Shown here: in pieces, positions 6,165-14,686 of the stretch
Layout: every line of letters begins with the position of its first letter
Position numbering within the stretch: position 1 is the stretch's first letter
Assembly: GCA_936924635.1 (NCBI GenBank)
Contig: CAKZHP010000135.1
Location: 1 to 17,581, forward strand
Length of the DNA: 17,581 nucleotides
From: an uncultured Propionibacteriaceae bacterium
Lineage (GTDB): Bacteria; Actinomycetota; Actinomycetes; Propionibacteriales; Propionibacteriaceae
Reading direction: 5' to 3'
Position numbers and translations under genes: made by a program
Notes under the pieces: model-generated
Database searches by the model: none
The model's input: only the letters and a program-made list of their open reading frames with translations
What the model was told of the DNA's origin: nothing

Positions 6165-7439
6165 ATGTCGAACCCACCCACCCCCGGGGAATTTTTCGTC
6201 GGCAGAGTCTTCGGACTTCAAGAAGACCCAACGCCAGCCATGATGTCCGTCACTGAATCGGGCGCCACAATCACCCTCCCCCACGACGACACTTTCTCAC
6301 CGGACATCGAGAAACAACTCCAAGTCCCTGAGGCTTTGACTTTTCAAGGGCCACAAGGACTCGTCCTTCTTCAGGGCTGCCGCCACAGAGGTGGCTCCTT
6401 CGCCTTCGGCGGATATGCCATGAGTCAGACCTTGATCGATTCTTTCAGGCTCATATCCGGAGTTCACCAAGTATTCGACTATTCACAAATAAACGGACTC
6501 AAGACCGAAGTGGAAGGACTCGCCCAGTGGGTGGGAAGGACCGGTGTAACCACCTCCCTCGAATACGGCGATACGAACAATTTCAAGGGCTTAAATCTGC
6601 GAGCGGAGAATGTCGAGACCCGCAGTCTCGGGGGTGCGTTTAATCTAGCGCTCGACACATCCATCAAGTACAGCCCTCCGCAGAGCGGAGGAGAGCACCA
6701 CATCGAGGAAGCACTCTTTATTTCAACACGGACTACTGAGCTCCAAGGACTTCGTCACCACGCTCGCGTCCATCGGATGGTGCAGGACCTCATGTGCCTC
6801 GTCTACGGGCAGGCACTCAGAGCTCGAGCGCTGGCAGTCATGCGGGACGACGATCAACCGTCCATGATCGATCCGCTCGGTTCAGCCCGGGAGTGGAAGA
6901 ACTTGTACGAGCCGCATTTCGGTCGCTACGTGGATGTCCCGACAGACATCGAAAGTCGGAAACGCCCGATGTTCACGCTTGCCGATACGGAGCAAGGCCG
7001 CGTTGTCGAATGGATGACCGACTGGGATCGCTGGTCCCGACCCACATCTATCGCCGTCACAACACTCTTTCAGCGGGGGACAACTGTTGAAGCAGACTTG
7101 CTGCAAGTTGCCGTCGCTCTAGAGGCCCTCGGTTACGAAATCAGGAGCCAATGCACGGGGAGACGTGAGTCGTTGAATAATTTTAACGGGGCCTTGGCAG
7201 CGATCTTCCAACGGGTCCGCTGGGACTGGAAAGCGATCCTTGGGCGGAAGCACACCGATTGGTCGAGCGAAATTCGCGTCGCCTACATCGGCGTCAAACA
7301 CGCCGATAATCCAATGCCGGAACCACGTGCCGCTCATCGACTTGCCCGCGAGGGAATGATGGTGCTGAGAGTTTGGCAAGCACACCAGCTCGGAGTACCC
7401 GAGGAGGTTGTTCAGCAGTATGTGGAACTCGAACATTGA
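6165..7439 (+). CDS. ApeA-like (HEPN-type) putative anti-phage defence protein
   Basis: A 424-residue protein with no signal peptide or membrane segment. The N-terminal half is beta-rich and begins GEFFVGRVFG, then a TITLP strand and GGSFAFGGYAMSQTLI, resembling the ApeA N-terminal domain. The C-terminal third (about 300-412) is helical (VEADLLQVAVALEALGYEIR ... SSEIRVAYIGVKHAD ... GMMVLRVWQAHQLGV), resembling the HEPN domain of ApeA-type proteins. Candidate active residues are Arg371 and His379; the seven residues between them are more than the usual RX4-6H spacing. ApeA is a known HEPN-type single-gene abortive-infection system. Composition differs strongly from the neighbours: 27/60 and 31/60 G+C in lines 6421 and 6481 against about 45/60 in a nuo line. 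It also uses rare TTA (Leu143) and ATA (Ile97, Ile109) codons, so it was probably acquired. I chose the ATG at 6165 from promoter and codon evidence. The family call comes from remembered pattern only and is moderate. Confidence 0.6.
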   Translation: MSNPPTPGEFFVGRVFGLQEDPTPAMMSVTESGATITLPHDDTFSPDIEKQLQVPEALTFQGPQGLVLLQGCRHRGGSFAFGGYAMSQTLIDSFRLISGVHQVFDYSQINGLKTEVEGLAQWVGRTGVTTSLEYGDTNNFKGLNLRAENVETRSLGGAFNLALDTSIKYSPPQSGGEHHIEEALFISTRTTELQGLRHHARVHRMVQDLMCLVYGQALRARALAVMRDDDQPSMIDPLGSAREWKNLYEPHFGRYVDVPTDIESRKRPMFTLADTEQGRVVEWMTDWDRWSRPTSIAVTTLFQRGTTVEADLLQVAVALEALGYEIRSQCTGRRESLNNFNGALAAIFQRVRWDWKAILGRKHTDWSSEIRVAYIGVKHADNPMPEPRAAHRLAREGMMVLRVWQAHQLGVPEEVVQQYVELEH

Positions 7440-7540
7440 TGACATGCCTCGGCGCCATGCTCACCAGGCGTGATCTTTGGGCCGACGCTTCGAGATGACT
7501 GGAGATCAAGAGGAGGAAGAGCCGTCCCGTGGTGGGGCAC

Positions 7541-8530
7541 TTAGCTGGTACGGCTGACGACCGTGGTGCAGAGCTCCTCCAGCCCCGAGCGGGCCGGGCC
7601 GGCCGGCAGGTCCGCGAGCAGTGCCCGCGCGGCCTCGGCGCGACGGATGATCTCCTCGCGAGCGCGCTGCACCGTCGGGTGGCCCTCCAGCAGGGCGAGG
7701 GCACGAGCAACCTCGGGCTCGGCGAGCGGGCGGGAGACCAGGTCTCGAAGCTCCGCGTCGGCAGGGTCGTCGCCCGCAGAGACGTACAGGGTCGCCAAGG
7801 TGCGCACGCCCTCACGCAGGTCGGTGCCGCGAGTCTTGCCGGCCACGTCGCTGGTGAGGTCGATGAGGTCGTCGGAGAGCTGGAAGACGACGCCGATCTC
7901 CTCGCCGAACTGGGTCAGCGCGTCCAGCTGGGGCTCGCTGAGCCCGGCCACCATGCCGCCGAACCGGGCCGAGGTGGCGATCAGGGACCCGGTCTTGTCG
8001 GCGATCACGGCGAGGTAGTGCTCGAGCGGATCGGCGTCCTTGGGGCCCAGCAGCTCGGCGATCTGCCCCTGCACCAGCCGGGCGAAGGTCTCGGCCTGTA
8101 AGGAGACGTACTCGACGCCCAGCGTCGCCACGATGCTCGACGCGCGCGCGAACAGCAGGTCGCCGACCATGATGGCCACGGAGTTGTCCCACAGGGCGTT
8201 GGCCGAGGGCGCAGCGCGGCGGAGTTCCGCGGAGTCCATGACGTCGTCGTGGTAGAGCGAGGCGACGTGGGTCAGCTCGACCACGAGAGCGGCGCGCTCC
8301 ACCGCGTCGTCGTCGACCTCGACGCCCAGGTCACGCCCCACGGCTGCCGCCAGGGCGACCAGCGCCGGGCGGAAACGCTTGCCACCGGCCGCGGTGAGGT
8401 GCCGGGCCGCCTCGGTGACGAACGGCGTACGGCCGGTCGCCGCCTCCTGCAGCCGCACCTCGATGCTGGCGAGGCGCTGCTGCGTCCAGGACTGCAACGC
8501 CTCCCCCGACCGGGTCACGGCCCTGCTCAC
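7541..8530 (-). CDS. Long-chain polyprenyl diphosphate synthase (probable menaquinone side-chain synthase)
   Basis: A 329-residue trans-prenyltransferase that adds isopentenyl diphosphate units to an allylic primer. Landmarks are the IPP-binding GGKRFRP (49-55), the first Asp-rich motif DDVMD (95-99, in LYHDDVMD), GDLLFARA, KTGSLIAT, and the second Asp-rich motif DDLID (220-224) followed by GKTRGTDLREG. The small residues before the first motif (VASLYHDD) fit a long-chain enzyme, but chain length cannot be fixed by eye. The start is the GTG at 8530, overlapping the nuoN stop as GTGA; an upstream ATG at 8572 would intrude 46 bases into nuoN. Position at the end of the nuo operon suggests that it makes the tail of the menaquinone reduced by that complex. 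No strong terminator is visible in the 101 bases after it. Confidence 0.92.
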   Translation of the reverse strand: MSRAVTRSGEALQSWTQQRLASIEVRLQEAATGRTPFVTEAARHLTAAGGKRFRPALVALAAAVGRDLGVEVDDDAVERAALVVELTHVASLYHDDVMDSAELRRAAPSANALWDNSVAIMVGDLLFARASSIVATLGVEYVSLQAETFARLVQGQIAELLGPKDADPLEHYLAVIADKTGSLIATSARFGGMVAGLSEPQLDALTQFGEEIGVVFQLSDDLIDLTSDVAGKTRGTDLREGVRTLATLYVSAGDDPADAELRDLVSRPLAEPEVARALALLEGHPTVQRAREEIIRRAEAARALLADLPAGPARSGLEELCTTVVSRTS

Positions 8531-10110
8531 CTGAGGAGCTGCACGCTGGAGGCGGCCAGGTCGAGCGCCCACCCCGGAGCGATGCCCAGGAACAGGGTCA
8601 TGGCCGCGCCCACCACGATGACGATGGTGGTCGCCAGACCCGGCGCGACAGCCTCGCCGGAGTCCTCGGTGCCCTCACGGAAGTACATGACCACGATCAG
8701 GCGCAGGTAGAAGAACGCGGTCACCAGGCTCATCAGCACCGCGACCAGCACCAGCCACCAGTAGCCCCCACGCCAGGCTGCGCCGAACGCCGCCCACTTG
8801 CCGATGAAACCGGCGGTCAGGGGGATGCCAGCGAAGCTCAGCATGAACAGCGACATCGCCCCGGCGATCCACGGGTGGCGACGGCCGAGGCCGGCCCAGG
8901 CGTCGATGTCGTTCTCCTCGACGGCCCCGTGGCGCACCAGGGTGACGATGCCGAAGGCGCCCAGCGTCGCGAAGCCGTACGCGAGCATGTAGAAGGCGAT
9001 CCCGGAGACGCTGCCGATCTGGCCGACGGGCAGCTGGGTCTCGGGCATCGACGCTCCGGCGACAGCCGTCAGCAGGAAGCCAGCGTGAGCGATCGACGAG
9101 TAGGCCAGCATGCGCTTCACGTCCTGCTGCACGATGCCGAGGACGGCACCCACCAGCATCGTGATCACGGCGATGCCAGCGACCAGGGGCTGCCAGTCCC
9201 ACCGCATCCCGCCGAGGGCCACGAACAGCACGCGGACCGTCGCGGCCACGGCCGCCAGCTTGGTGCAGATGGCCATGAAGGCGGTCACGGGGGTGGGGGC
9301 GCCCATGTAGACGTCAGGCGTCCAGGAGTGGAACGGCACCGCGCCCAGCTTGAACAGTAGGCCGACCATCACGAACAGCGAGCCGGCGACGAGCAGCCCG
9401 GAGCCCTGGGTCGGGGCGGAGATCGCCACGACCACGGCGCCGAAGTCGAAGGAGCCCGTGTAGCCGTACAGGAGCGCGACGCCGAACAGGAAGATGGCGC
9501 TGGAGAGCGACCCGAGCAGGAAGTACTTGAGTGCGGCCTCCTGGCTCAGCAGACGGCGACGACGCGCCAGGCCGCACAGCAGGTAGAGCGGCAGCGAGAA
9601 GATCTCCAGCGCCACGAACAGCATCAGGAAGTCGTTGGCGGCGGGGAACAGCATCATGCCCGTGACCGCGAACATCAGCAGCGGGAAGACCTCGGTGTGC
9701 TCGACGCGCGCAGCGATGGCGTCACGCTCGAGACCCGACCCGGGGACGGCAGCGGCCATCGGGGTGAAGGCCGTCACTCCCCCGTACGCACGGCGCTCGG
9801 CGAACAGCAGCACGCTGAGCAGGCTGAACACCAGCAGCATGGCCCAGAAGACCTGGGTGGGGCCGTCGACCGACAGGGAGCCGACACCGGCCACCGTCTG
9901 CCACGAGCCGCCCCAGGTGCGCACCAGGACGAACAGCGAGGCCAGCAGCCCGACCACGGACACGATCACCTGGCCCTCGTCGCGCAGGTGTCGGGGCGCG
10001 AACGCCTCGATCAGCACGCCCATGCAGGCGGCGATGAAGGGGATGAAGATCGGGCCCAGCAGCCGGTACTCGATGACGGGGGCCTGGATCTCCAGGAGCG
10101 TCGAGATCAT
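8527..10110 (-). CDS. nuoN: NADH-quinone oxidoreductase subunit N
   Basis: A 527-residue, multi-pass, antiporter-like subunit of the complex I membrane arm that takes part in proton pumping. Characteristic segments are FVALEIFSLPLYLLCG (165-180, with the conserved membrane Glu169), SQEAALKYFLLGSLSSAIFLFG (189-210), and GLLFKLGAVPFHSWTPDVYMGAPTPV (250-275, with Lys254). It carries about 14 hydrophobic segments. The start is ATG at 10110, preceded by GGAGG at 7 bases and overlapping the nuoM stop as ATGA. The open frame continues upstream of this ATG, but that part is antisense to nothing and merely shadows nuoM, so it is not coding for NuoN. Its stop overlaps the polyprenyl synthase GTG. Confidence 0.96.
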   Translation of the reverse strand: MISTLLEIQAPVIEYRLLGPIFIPFIAACMGVLIEAFAPRHLRDEGQVIVSVVGLLASLFVLVRTWGGSWQTVAGVGSLSVDGPTQVFWAMLLVFSLLSVLLFAERRAYGGVTAFTPMAAAVPGSGLERDAIAARVEHTEVFPLLMFAVTGMMLFPAANDFLMLFVALEIFSLPLYLLCGLARRRRLLSQEAALKYFLLGSLSSAIFLFGVALLYGYTGSFDFGAVVVAISAPTQGSGLLVAGSLFVMVGLLFKLGAVPFHSWTPDVYMGAPTPVTAFMAICTKLAAVAATVRVLFVALGGMRWDWQPLVAGIAVITMLVGAVLGIVQQDVKRMLAYSSIAHAGFLLTAVAGASMPETQLPVGQIGSVSGIAFYMLAYGFATLGAFGIVTLVRHGAVEENDIDAWAGLGRRHPWIAGAMSLFMLSFAGIPLTAGFIGKWAAFGAAWRGGYWWLVLVAVLMSLVTAFFYLRLIVVMYFREGTEDSGEAVAPGLATTIVIVVGAAMTLFLGIAPGWALDLAASSVQLLR

Positions 10111-11615
10111 CGCTTGCCTCCGTTGCCGACGACGGGCGCCGGGTCTGTTGCCTGTACGTGGGACATGGCCTGCTTCGCCACCGGCTCGATCACGTCGAGG
10201 ACGGGCTTCGGGAACAGGCCCGTGATCAGCAGCAGGATCATCACGGGAGCGACGGCGAGCCGCTCCCAGCCGCTGAGGTCGGTGGTGATGTGACGCCTCG
10301 TCTGCTCGGTGACCGGGCCGGTGTGGACGCGCTGGTACATGATCAGGATGTACAGCGCGGCCAGCACCATCGCGATCGTGGAGATCGCCGCCACCCAGGG
10401 CAGGCGTGACCAGGTGCCCGCGATCACCAGGAACTCGCCGACGAAGCTGCCCAGGCCAGGCAGCGACAGGCCGGCGAGACCGGCGAACAGCGTGACACCG
10501 GCCGCGACGGGAGCCACCTGCATCACTCCGCCGAAGGCGCCGATGTCGGCGCTCCCCCGGCGGCGTACGAGGTAGCCGACGGCCAGGAACAGCGCGGCCG
10601 TCGAGAAGCCGTGGTTGAGCATGTAGAAGATCGACCCGTTGATCGACTGGGTGGTGAACACGAAGATGCCCATCACCATGAAGCCGAAGTGGCTGACCGA
10701 GGTGAACGCGATCAGGCGCATCAGGTTGGTCTGCCCGATCGCGGCGAGCGCGCCGTAGATGATCGAGATCACGGCCAGGGTGATGACGATCGGCGCCGCC
10801 TGCTTCGAGGCGACCGGGAACAGCGCCAGGCAGAACTTGATCATGCCGAAGGTGCCGATCTTGTCGAGCACGCCGACGAGCAGCGTCGAGGTGCCCGGGG
10901 TGGCCTCCTCCGTGGTGGCCGGCAGCCAGGTGTGCACGGGCACCATCGGCGCCTTGATCGCGAACGCCACGAAGAAGGAGACGAACAGCGCCATCTCCAG
11001 CCCCGGCGCGAGCGGGATCCGCGCCAGGTCCTCGACCAGGTAGCTCGGCGCCCCCACCGAGGCGGAGGCGAACCCCAGCCCGATGACGCCGAACAGCATC
11101 ACCAGACCGCCGGCCAGCGAGTAGAGGAGGAACTTCACCGCCGCGGCGGCCCGCCTGGGGCCGCCCCTGCCGGCGATCAGGAAGTACATCGGGATCAGCG
11201 TGGCCTCGAAGAACACGTAGAACAGCAGCACGTCGGAGGCCATGAAGACGAACAGCGCGAACGACTCCAGCACCAGCACCAGGGCGGTGAAGGTGTGGGC
11301 GCCCCAACGGCCGTTGGTCTCGTCGAGGTGGCGCTCCGCCACCAGCACGACGGGCACCAGGATGGCGGTCAGCACCACCATCAGCAGGCCCATGCCGTCG
11401 ACGTCGAGCGCGTAGTAGGCCCCGAACGACTTGATCCACAGGGCGTACTCGGACAGCTCAGCGCCGCGGGAGTGCAGCACGGCGACGACGACCGCCAGCA
11501 CCAGGGTGGCCAGGCTGACGACGAGCCCGACGGCACGGCCGGTGGAGCCCTTCAAAAAGGCGACCAGGATGCCGCCGACGAGCGGCAGCAGGGCCAGGAG
11601 GGTGAGCCAGGTCAT
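10107..11615 (-). CDS. nuoM: NADH-quinone oxidoreductase subunit M
   Basis: A 502-residue antiporter-like proton-pumping subunit. Conserved charged residues sit where expected: Glu137 in FYVFFEATLIPMYFL (matching E. coli Glu144) and Lys221 in FAIKAPMVPVHTWLP (matching Lys234). The TEEATPGTSTLLVGVLDKIGTFGMIKFCL segment (235-263) is the actinobacterial form of this loop and helix, and NHGFSTAALFLAVGYL marks the later broken-helix region. I took the ATG at 11615 (MTWLTLLALLPLVGG) rather than one 60 bases upstream, because the latter would run into nuoL. The gap to nuoL is 13 bases with a purine-rich GAAGGGA, the only non-overlapping junction in the block. Confidence 0.96.
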   Translation of the reverse strand: MTWLTLLALLPLVGGILVAFLKGSTGRAVGLVVSLATLVLAVVVAVLHSRGAELSEYALWIKSFGAYYALDVDGMGLLMVVLTAILVPVVLVAERHLDETNGRWGAHTFTALVLVLESFALFVFMASDVLLFYVFFEATLIPMYFLIAGRGGPRRAAAAVKFLLYSLAGGLVMLFGVIGLGFASASVGAPSYLVEDLARIPLAPGLEMALFVSFFVAFAIKAPMVPVHTWLPATTEEATPGTSTLLVGVLDKIGTFGMIKFCLALFPVASKQAAPIVITLAVISIIYGALAAIGQTNLMRLIAFTSVSHFGFMVMGIFVFTTQSINGSIFYMLNHGFSTAALFLAVGYLVRRRGSADIGAFGGVMQVAPVAAGVTLFAGLAGLSLPGLGSFVGEFLVIAGTWSRLPWVAAISTIAMVLAALYILIMYQRVHTGPVTEQTRRHITTDLSGWERLAVAPVMILLLITGLFPKPVLDVIEPVAKQAMSHVQATDPAPVVGNGGKR

Positions 11616-11628
11616 GTCAGATCCCTTC

Positions 11629-13575
11629 TCAGGCCAGCCGGCCGATGACGACGACGAGCCCCAGCAGAACGACACCGGCGATCATCGTCAGCGCGTACGA
11701 CCTGACGTAGCCGTTCTGCAGCTTGCGCAGGCCGGCACCGAGGCCGAGCGCCATCCCGGCGCTCCCGTTGACCACCCCGTCGACGACCCCGTCGTCGACC
11801 GAGACCACGCCGCGGGTGAGCGCTTGGCCGGGCCGCATGAAGACCGCCTCGTTGAACGCGTCGCCGAACAGGTCGTGACGGCCCGCGATGGTGAACGGGT
11901 TGGAGGTGTACGGAGCAGCGGCCGGGACGGGACGGCGACCGAACATCAGGTAGGCCACCACGACACCCACCGCGACGACCGCCGTGGTGAGGACGCTCAT
12001 CAGGCTCAGGTGCGGGTACCACTCCAGGTGCGGCACCTCGGCGTCGACGGCCGGGGCGAGCCAGCCGCTGATCCAGGCGTTCAGCAGCACGCCGGCGATG
12101 ACCGACGGGATGGCGAGGATCACCAGCGGCAGCCACATCACCAGCGGCGACTCGTGAGGGTGCACCCCCTCGAGCCAGCGCTTGTTGCCGAAGAACGTCA
12201 TGATCATCAGCCGCGTCATGTAGAACGCGGTGACGCCGGCGCCGATGAGCGCGAGGACGCCGAGCGCCGGGCGCGTCTCGAAGGCGGCCTCGATGATGTG
12301 GTCCTTGGAGTAGAACCCGCTGAACATCGGGAAGCCGATGATCGCGAGGTAGCCCATCGCGAACGTGGCGAAGGTGATCGGCATGGCCCGGCGTAGCGCA
12401 CCGTAGTGACGCATGTTCACGTCGTCGTTCATGCCGTGCATCACCGAGCCGGCACCGAGGAACATGTTGGCCTTGAAGAAGCCGTGGGTGATGAGGTGGA
12501 AGATCGCGAACGCGTACCCCACAGGCCCCAGGCCCGCGGCCAGCATCATGTAGCCGATCTGCGACATGGTGGAGCCGGCCAGCACCTTCTTGATGTCGTC
12601 CTTGGCGCATCCGATCCAGGCGCCGGCGAGCAGCGTCACGGTGCCCACGATCGCGACGGCGAGCTGAGCGTTCGGCGTCTGTGCGTACACGGCGTGCGAG
12701 CGGACCACCAGGTAGACGCCCGCGGTCACCATCGTCGCCGCGTGGATCAGGGCCGACACCGGGGTCGGGCCCTCCATGGCGTCGAGCAGCCAGGACTGGA
12801 GCGGCACCTGGGCGGACTTGCCGCACGCGCCCACCAGCAGGAACAGACCGAGCATCGTGGCCCACGAGGGCCCGCCGGGCCAGACCGGGCCGGCACCCGC
12901 CAGGCCCGCGGCACCGGCGTTGACGTCGACGAACGCGCTGGAGCCGAACAGCGCCAGCATCGTGAAGATCGCCATGGTCATGCCGAGGTCACCGACGCGG
13001 TTCACCACGAAGGCCTTCTTGCCGGCGGTGGCGGCCGAGGGGCGCTCCTGCCAGAAGGAGATCAGCAGGTACGACGCCAGGCCCACGCCCTCCCAGCCCA
13101 CGAACAGGACCAGGTAGTTGTCGGCCAGCACCAGGATCAGCATGGCGGCCACGAACAGGTTGAGGAAGCCGAAGAAGCGGCGACGGTTGGGGTCGTGCGC
13201 CATGTAGCCGATCGAGTAGATGTGGATCAGCGAGCCCACACCGGTGATCAGCAGCGCGAACAGGATGCTCAGCGGGTCGATCAGCAGCCCCGCGGAGACC
13301 GACCAGTCACCGGTGGCGATCCACGTGTACAGGTGCTTGACGACCGCACGCTGCTCGGGCGCGCGACCGAGCATGTCGACGAACAGCAGCACCGCGATCA
13401 CGAACGACGTGATCGGCGCCAGCGTCGCGAGCAGATGGCCCCAGGCGTTGGTGGCCCGGCCGCCGACGAGCAGCAGGCCCGCGATCACCAGCGGCACCGC
13501 GATCATCAGCCAGCTCAGGTCGAACAGGCCGGTGGCGGGCACGGGGGTCAGGGTCTCGAGAAGGTTCACCGTCAC
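11629..13575 (-). CDS. nuoL: NADH-quinone oxidoreductase subunit L
   Basis: A 648-residue distal antiporter-like subunit, of typical length. Landmarks are LFVGWEGVGLASYLLISFW (about 157-175, with the key Glu near 162), GKKAFVVNRVGDLG (185-198), GACGKSAQVPLQSWLLDAMEGPTPVSALIHAATMV (about 249-282, with Lys near 253) and a long C-terminal region ending in a hydrophobic anchor (YALTMIAGVVLLGLVVVIG) that fits the end of the lateral helix. Three GTG codons are possible starts (13578, 13575, 13569). I chose 13575 because it makes a GTGA overlap with the nuoK stop, the same pattern as at neighbouring junctions; 13569 is also well placed relative to GAGG. Confidence 0.95.
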   Translation of the reverse strand: MTVNLLETLTPVPATGLFDLSWLMIAVPLVIAGLLLVGGRATNAWGHLLATLAPITSFVIAVLLFVDMLGRAPEQRAVVKHLYTWIATGDWSVSAGLLIDPLSILFALLITGVGSLIHIYSIGYMAHDPNRRRFFGFLNLFVAAMLILVLADNYLVLFVGWEGVGLASYLLISFWQERPSAATAGKKAFVVNRVGDLGMTMAIFTMLALFGSSAFVDVNAGAAGLAGAGPVWPGGPSWATMLGLFLLVGACGKSAQVPLQSWLLDAMEGPTPVSALIHAATMVTAGVYLVVRSHAVYAQTPNAQLAVAIVGTVTLLAGAWIGCAKDDIKKVLAGSTMSQIGYMMLAAGLGPVGYAFAIFHLITHGFFKANMFLGAGSVMHGMNDDVNMRHYGALRRAMPITFATFAMGYLAIIGFPMFSGFYSKDHIIEAAFETRPALGVLALIGAGVTAFYMTRLMIMTFFGNKRWLEGVHPHESPLVMWLPLVILAIPSVIAGVLLNAWISGWLAPAVDAEVPHLEWYPHLSLMSVLTTAVVAVGVVVAYLMFGRRPVPAAAPYTSNPFTIAGRHDLFGDAFNEAVFMRPGQALTRGVVSVDDGVVDGVVNGSAGMALGLGAGLRKLQNGYVRSYALTMIAGVVLLGLVVVIGRLA

Positions 13576-13871
13576 CACCTCAGCAGGTTCGCGTTGTCAA
13601 CAGAGGCGGAGCGCCGGGAGCGGAAGATCGTGACGATGATCGACAGGCCGACCACGACCTCGGCGGCGGCCACCACCATCACGAAGAAGGAGGCGACCTG
13701 GCCGTCGAGCCCACCGTGCACGGTGGAGAACGTGACGAGCAGCAGGTTGCACGCGTTCAGCATCAGCTCGACCGACATGAAGACGACCAGTGCGTTGCGC
13801 CGCACCAGGAAGCCGACGACGCCGATCGTGAACAGGATCGATGCCAGCACGACGTAGTAGTCGGGGTTCAC
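13572..13871 (-). CDS. nuoK: NADH-quinone oxidoreductase subunit K
   Basis: A 99-residue subunit with three transmembrane helices, matching the Mrp C-like family length. The two conserved membrane glutamates are present: Glu35 in FMSVELMLNACNLLLV and Glu71 in VAAAEVVVGLSIIV, matching E. coli Glu36 and Glu72 of the proton path. It starts with GTG at 13871, overlapping the nuoJ stop as GTGA. The purine-rich end of nuoJ (GAGGACGAGGA) serves as the ribosome site. Confidence 0.96.
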   Translation of the reverse strand: MNPDYYVVLASILFTIGVVGFLVRRNALVVFMSVELMLNACNLLLVTFSTVHGGLDGQVASFFVMVVAAAEVVVGLSIIVTIFRSRRSASVDNANLLRW

Positions 13872-14686
13872 TCCTCGTCCTCCTTGCCGCCCTGGACGGC
13901 CTCGAGCTCGGCGAACGAGCGCTGCGCGGGCTCGGCGAGCGCACGCGGGTCCTTCACACCTGTGCGCTGCGTCAGCACCTCCGACACCGACGCGGGGGCG
14001 ACGCTGCCGTCGGGCAGCAGGGCGGGCACGTCGATGGCGTTGTGACGGGCGAAGACACCCGACGCCGGGCGCGGGCCGGGGTGGGCACCGGCCGCCGCGT
14101 AGGCCTTCGTGCGGGCTGCCGCCCGCATCGTCTGCGTGGCACGGGCTCGGAGCCGCTCGCCGTGGGCGAAGACCATGGCGCCGACCGCGGCGGTGATGAG
14201 CAGGGCGGAGGTGGCCTCGAAGGCCACCACGTACCGGTTGAAGATGAGCGCCGCGAGGCCCTGGACGTTGCCGCCGAAGGCCTCGTTCGCCCCGCCGACC
14301 CCGACCGGCACCGTGGCCACGCCGCGGGCGATCGCCGAGACCAGCAGGATGACCAGGCCCAGCCCGGCCAGCACCGACGCGGTCTTGTGACCGCGGATGG
14401 TCTCGATCATCGACTCGTCCGTGTCGACGCCGACCAGCATCACGACGAACAGGAACAGCATCAGGATCGCGCCCGTGTAGACGATGATCTGCACGACGAA
14501 CAGGAACGGAGCGTTCAGCGAGGCGTAGACGATCGCCAGGTTCACCATCACCAGCGCCAGCGAGAGCGCCGAGTAGACGGCCTTGCGGAACATCACCATG
14601 CCGATGGCGCCGAGCACCATCAGCGGCGCGCAGATCCAGAACGCCACGCTCGTCGCGGTGACGAGAGGCACCAGCTGCGGGGTCAT
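13868..14686 (-). CDS. nuoJ: NADH-quinone oxidoreductase subunit J
   Basis: A 272-residue subunit. The first 170 or so residues hold five hydrophobic helices (FWICAPLMVLGAIGMV, YSALSLALVMVNLAIVYASL, FLFVVQIIVYTGAILMLFLFVVMLVGVD, ASVLAGLGLVILLVSAI and SALLITAAVGAMVFAHGER). The third carries the flexible motif IVYTGAILMLFLFVVML, involved in gating the proton path. About 100 hydrophilic residues follow (GVFARHNAIDVPALLPDGS ... GGKEDEE), a tail found in actinobacterial NuoJ and absent from the shorter E. coli protein. The ATG at 14686 overlaps the nuoI stop as ATGA; upstream ATG/GTG codons in frame lie inside nuoI and are rejected. Confidence 0.96.
   Translation of the reverse strand: MTPQLVPLVTATSVAFWICAPLMVLGAIGMVMFRKAVYSALSLALVMVNLAIVYASLNAPFLFVVQIIVYTGAILMLFLFVVMLVGVDTDESMIETIRGHKTASVLAGLGLVILLVSAIARGVATVPVGVGGANEAFGGNVQGLAALIFNRYVVAFEATSALLITAAVGAMVFAHGERLRARATQTMRAAARTKAYAAAGAHPGPRPASGVFARHNAIDVPALLPDGSVAPASVSEVLTQRTGVKDPRALAEPAQRSFAELEAVQGGKEDEE

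Noticed and set aside
7440..7540. Terminator or attachment site after the ApeA-like gene
   Set aside because: Only a 4-bp inverted repeat (TCAC/GTGA near 7459-7471) was found and no direct repeat with the 5941-6060 region.
8531..8572. ATG at 8572 as start of the polyprenyl synthase
   Set aside because: It would overlap nuoN by 46 bases; the GTG at 8530 gives the 4-base overlap seen at the other junctions.
8527..11439. A single 970-residue frame on the minus strand ending with NuoN
   Set aside because: Only the last 527 residues, from the ATG at 10110, are NuoN. The upstream part is arginine/histidine-rich shadow sequence of nuoM in another frame.
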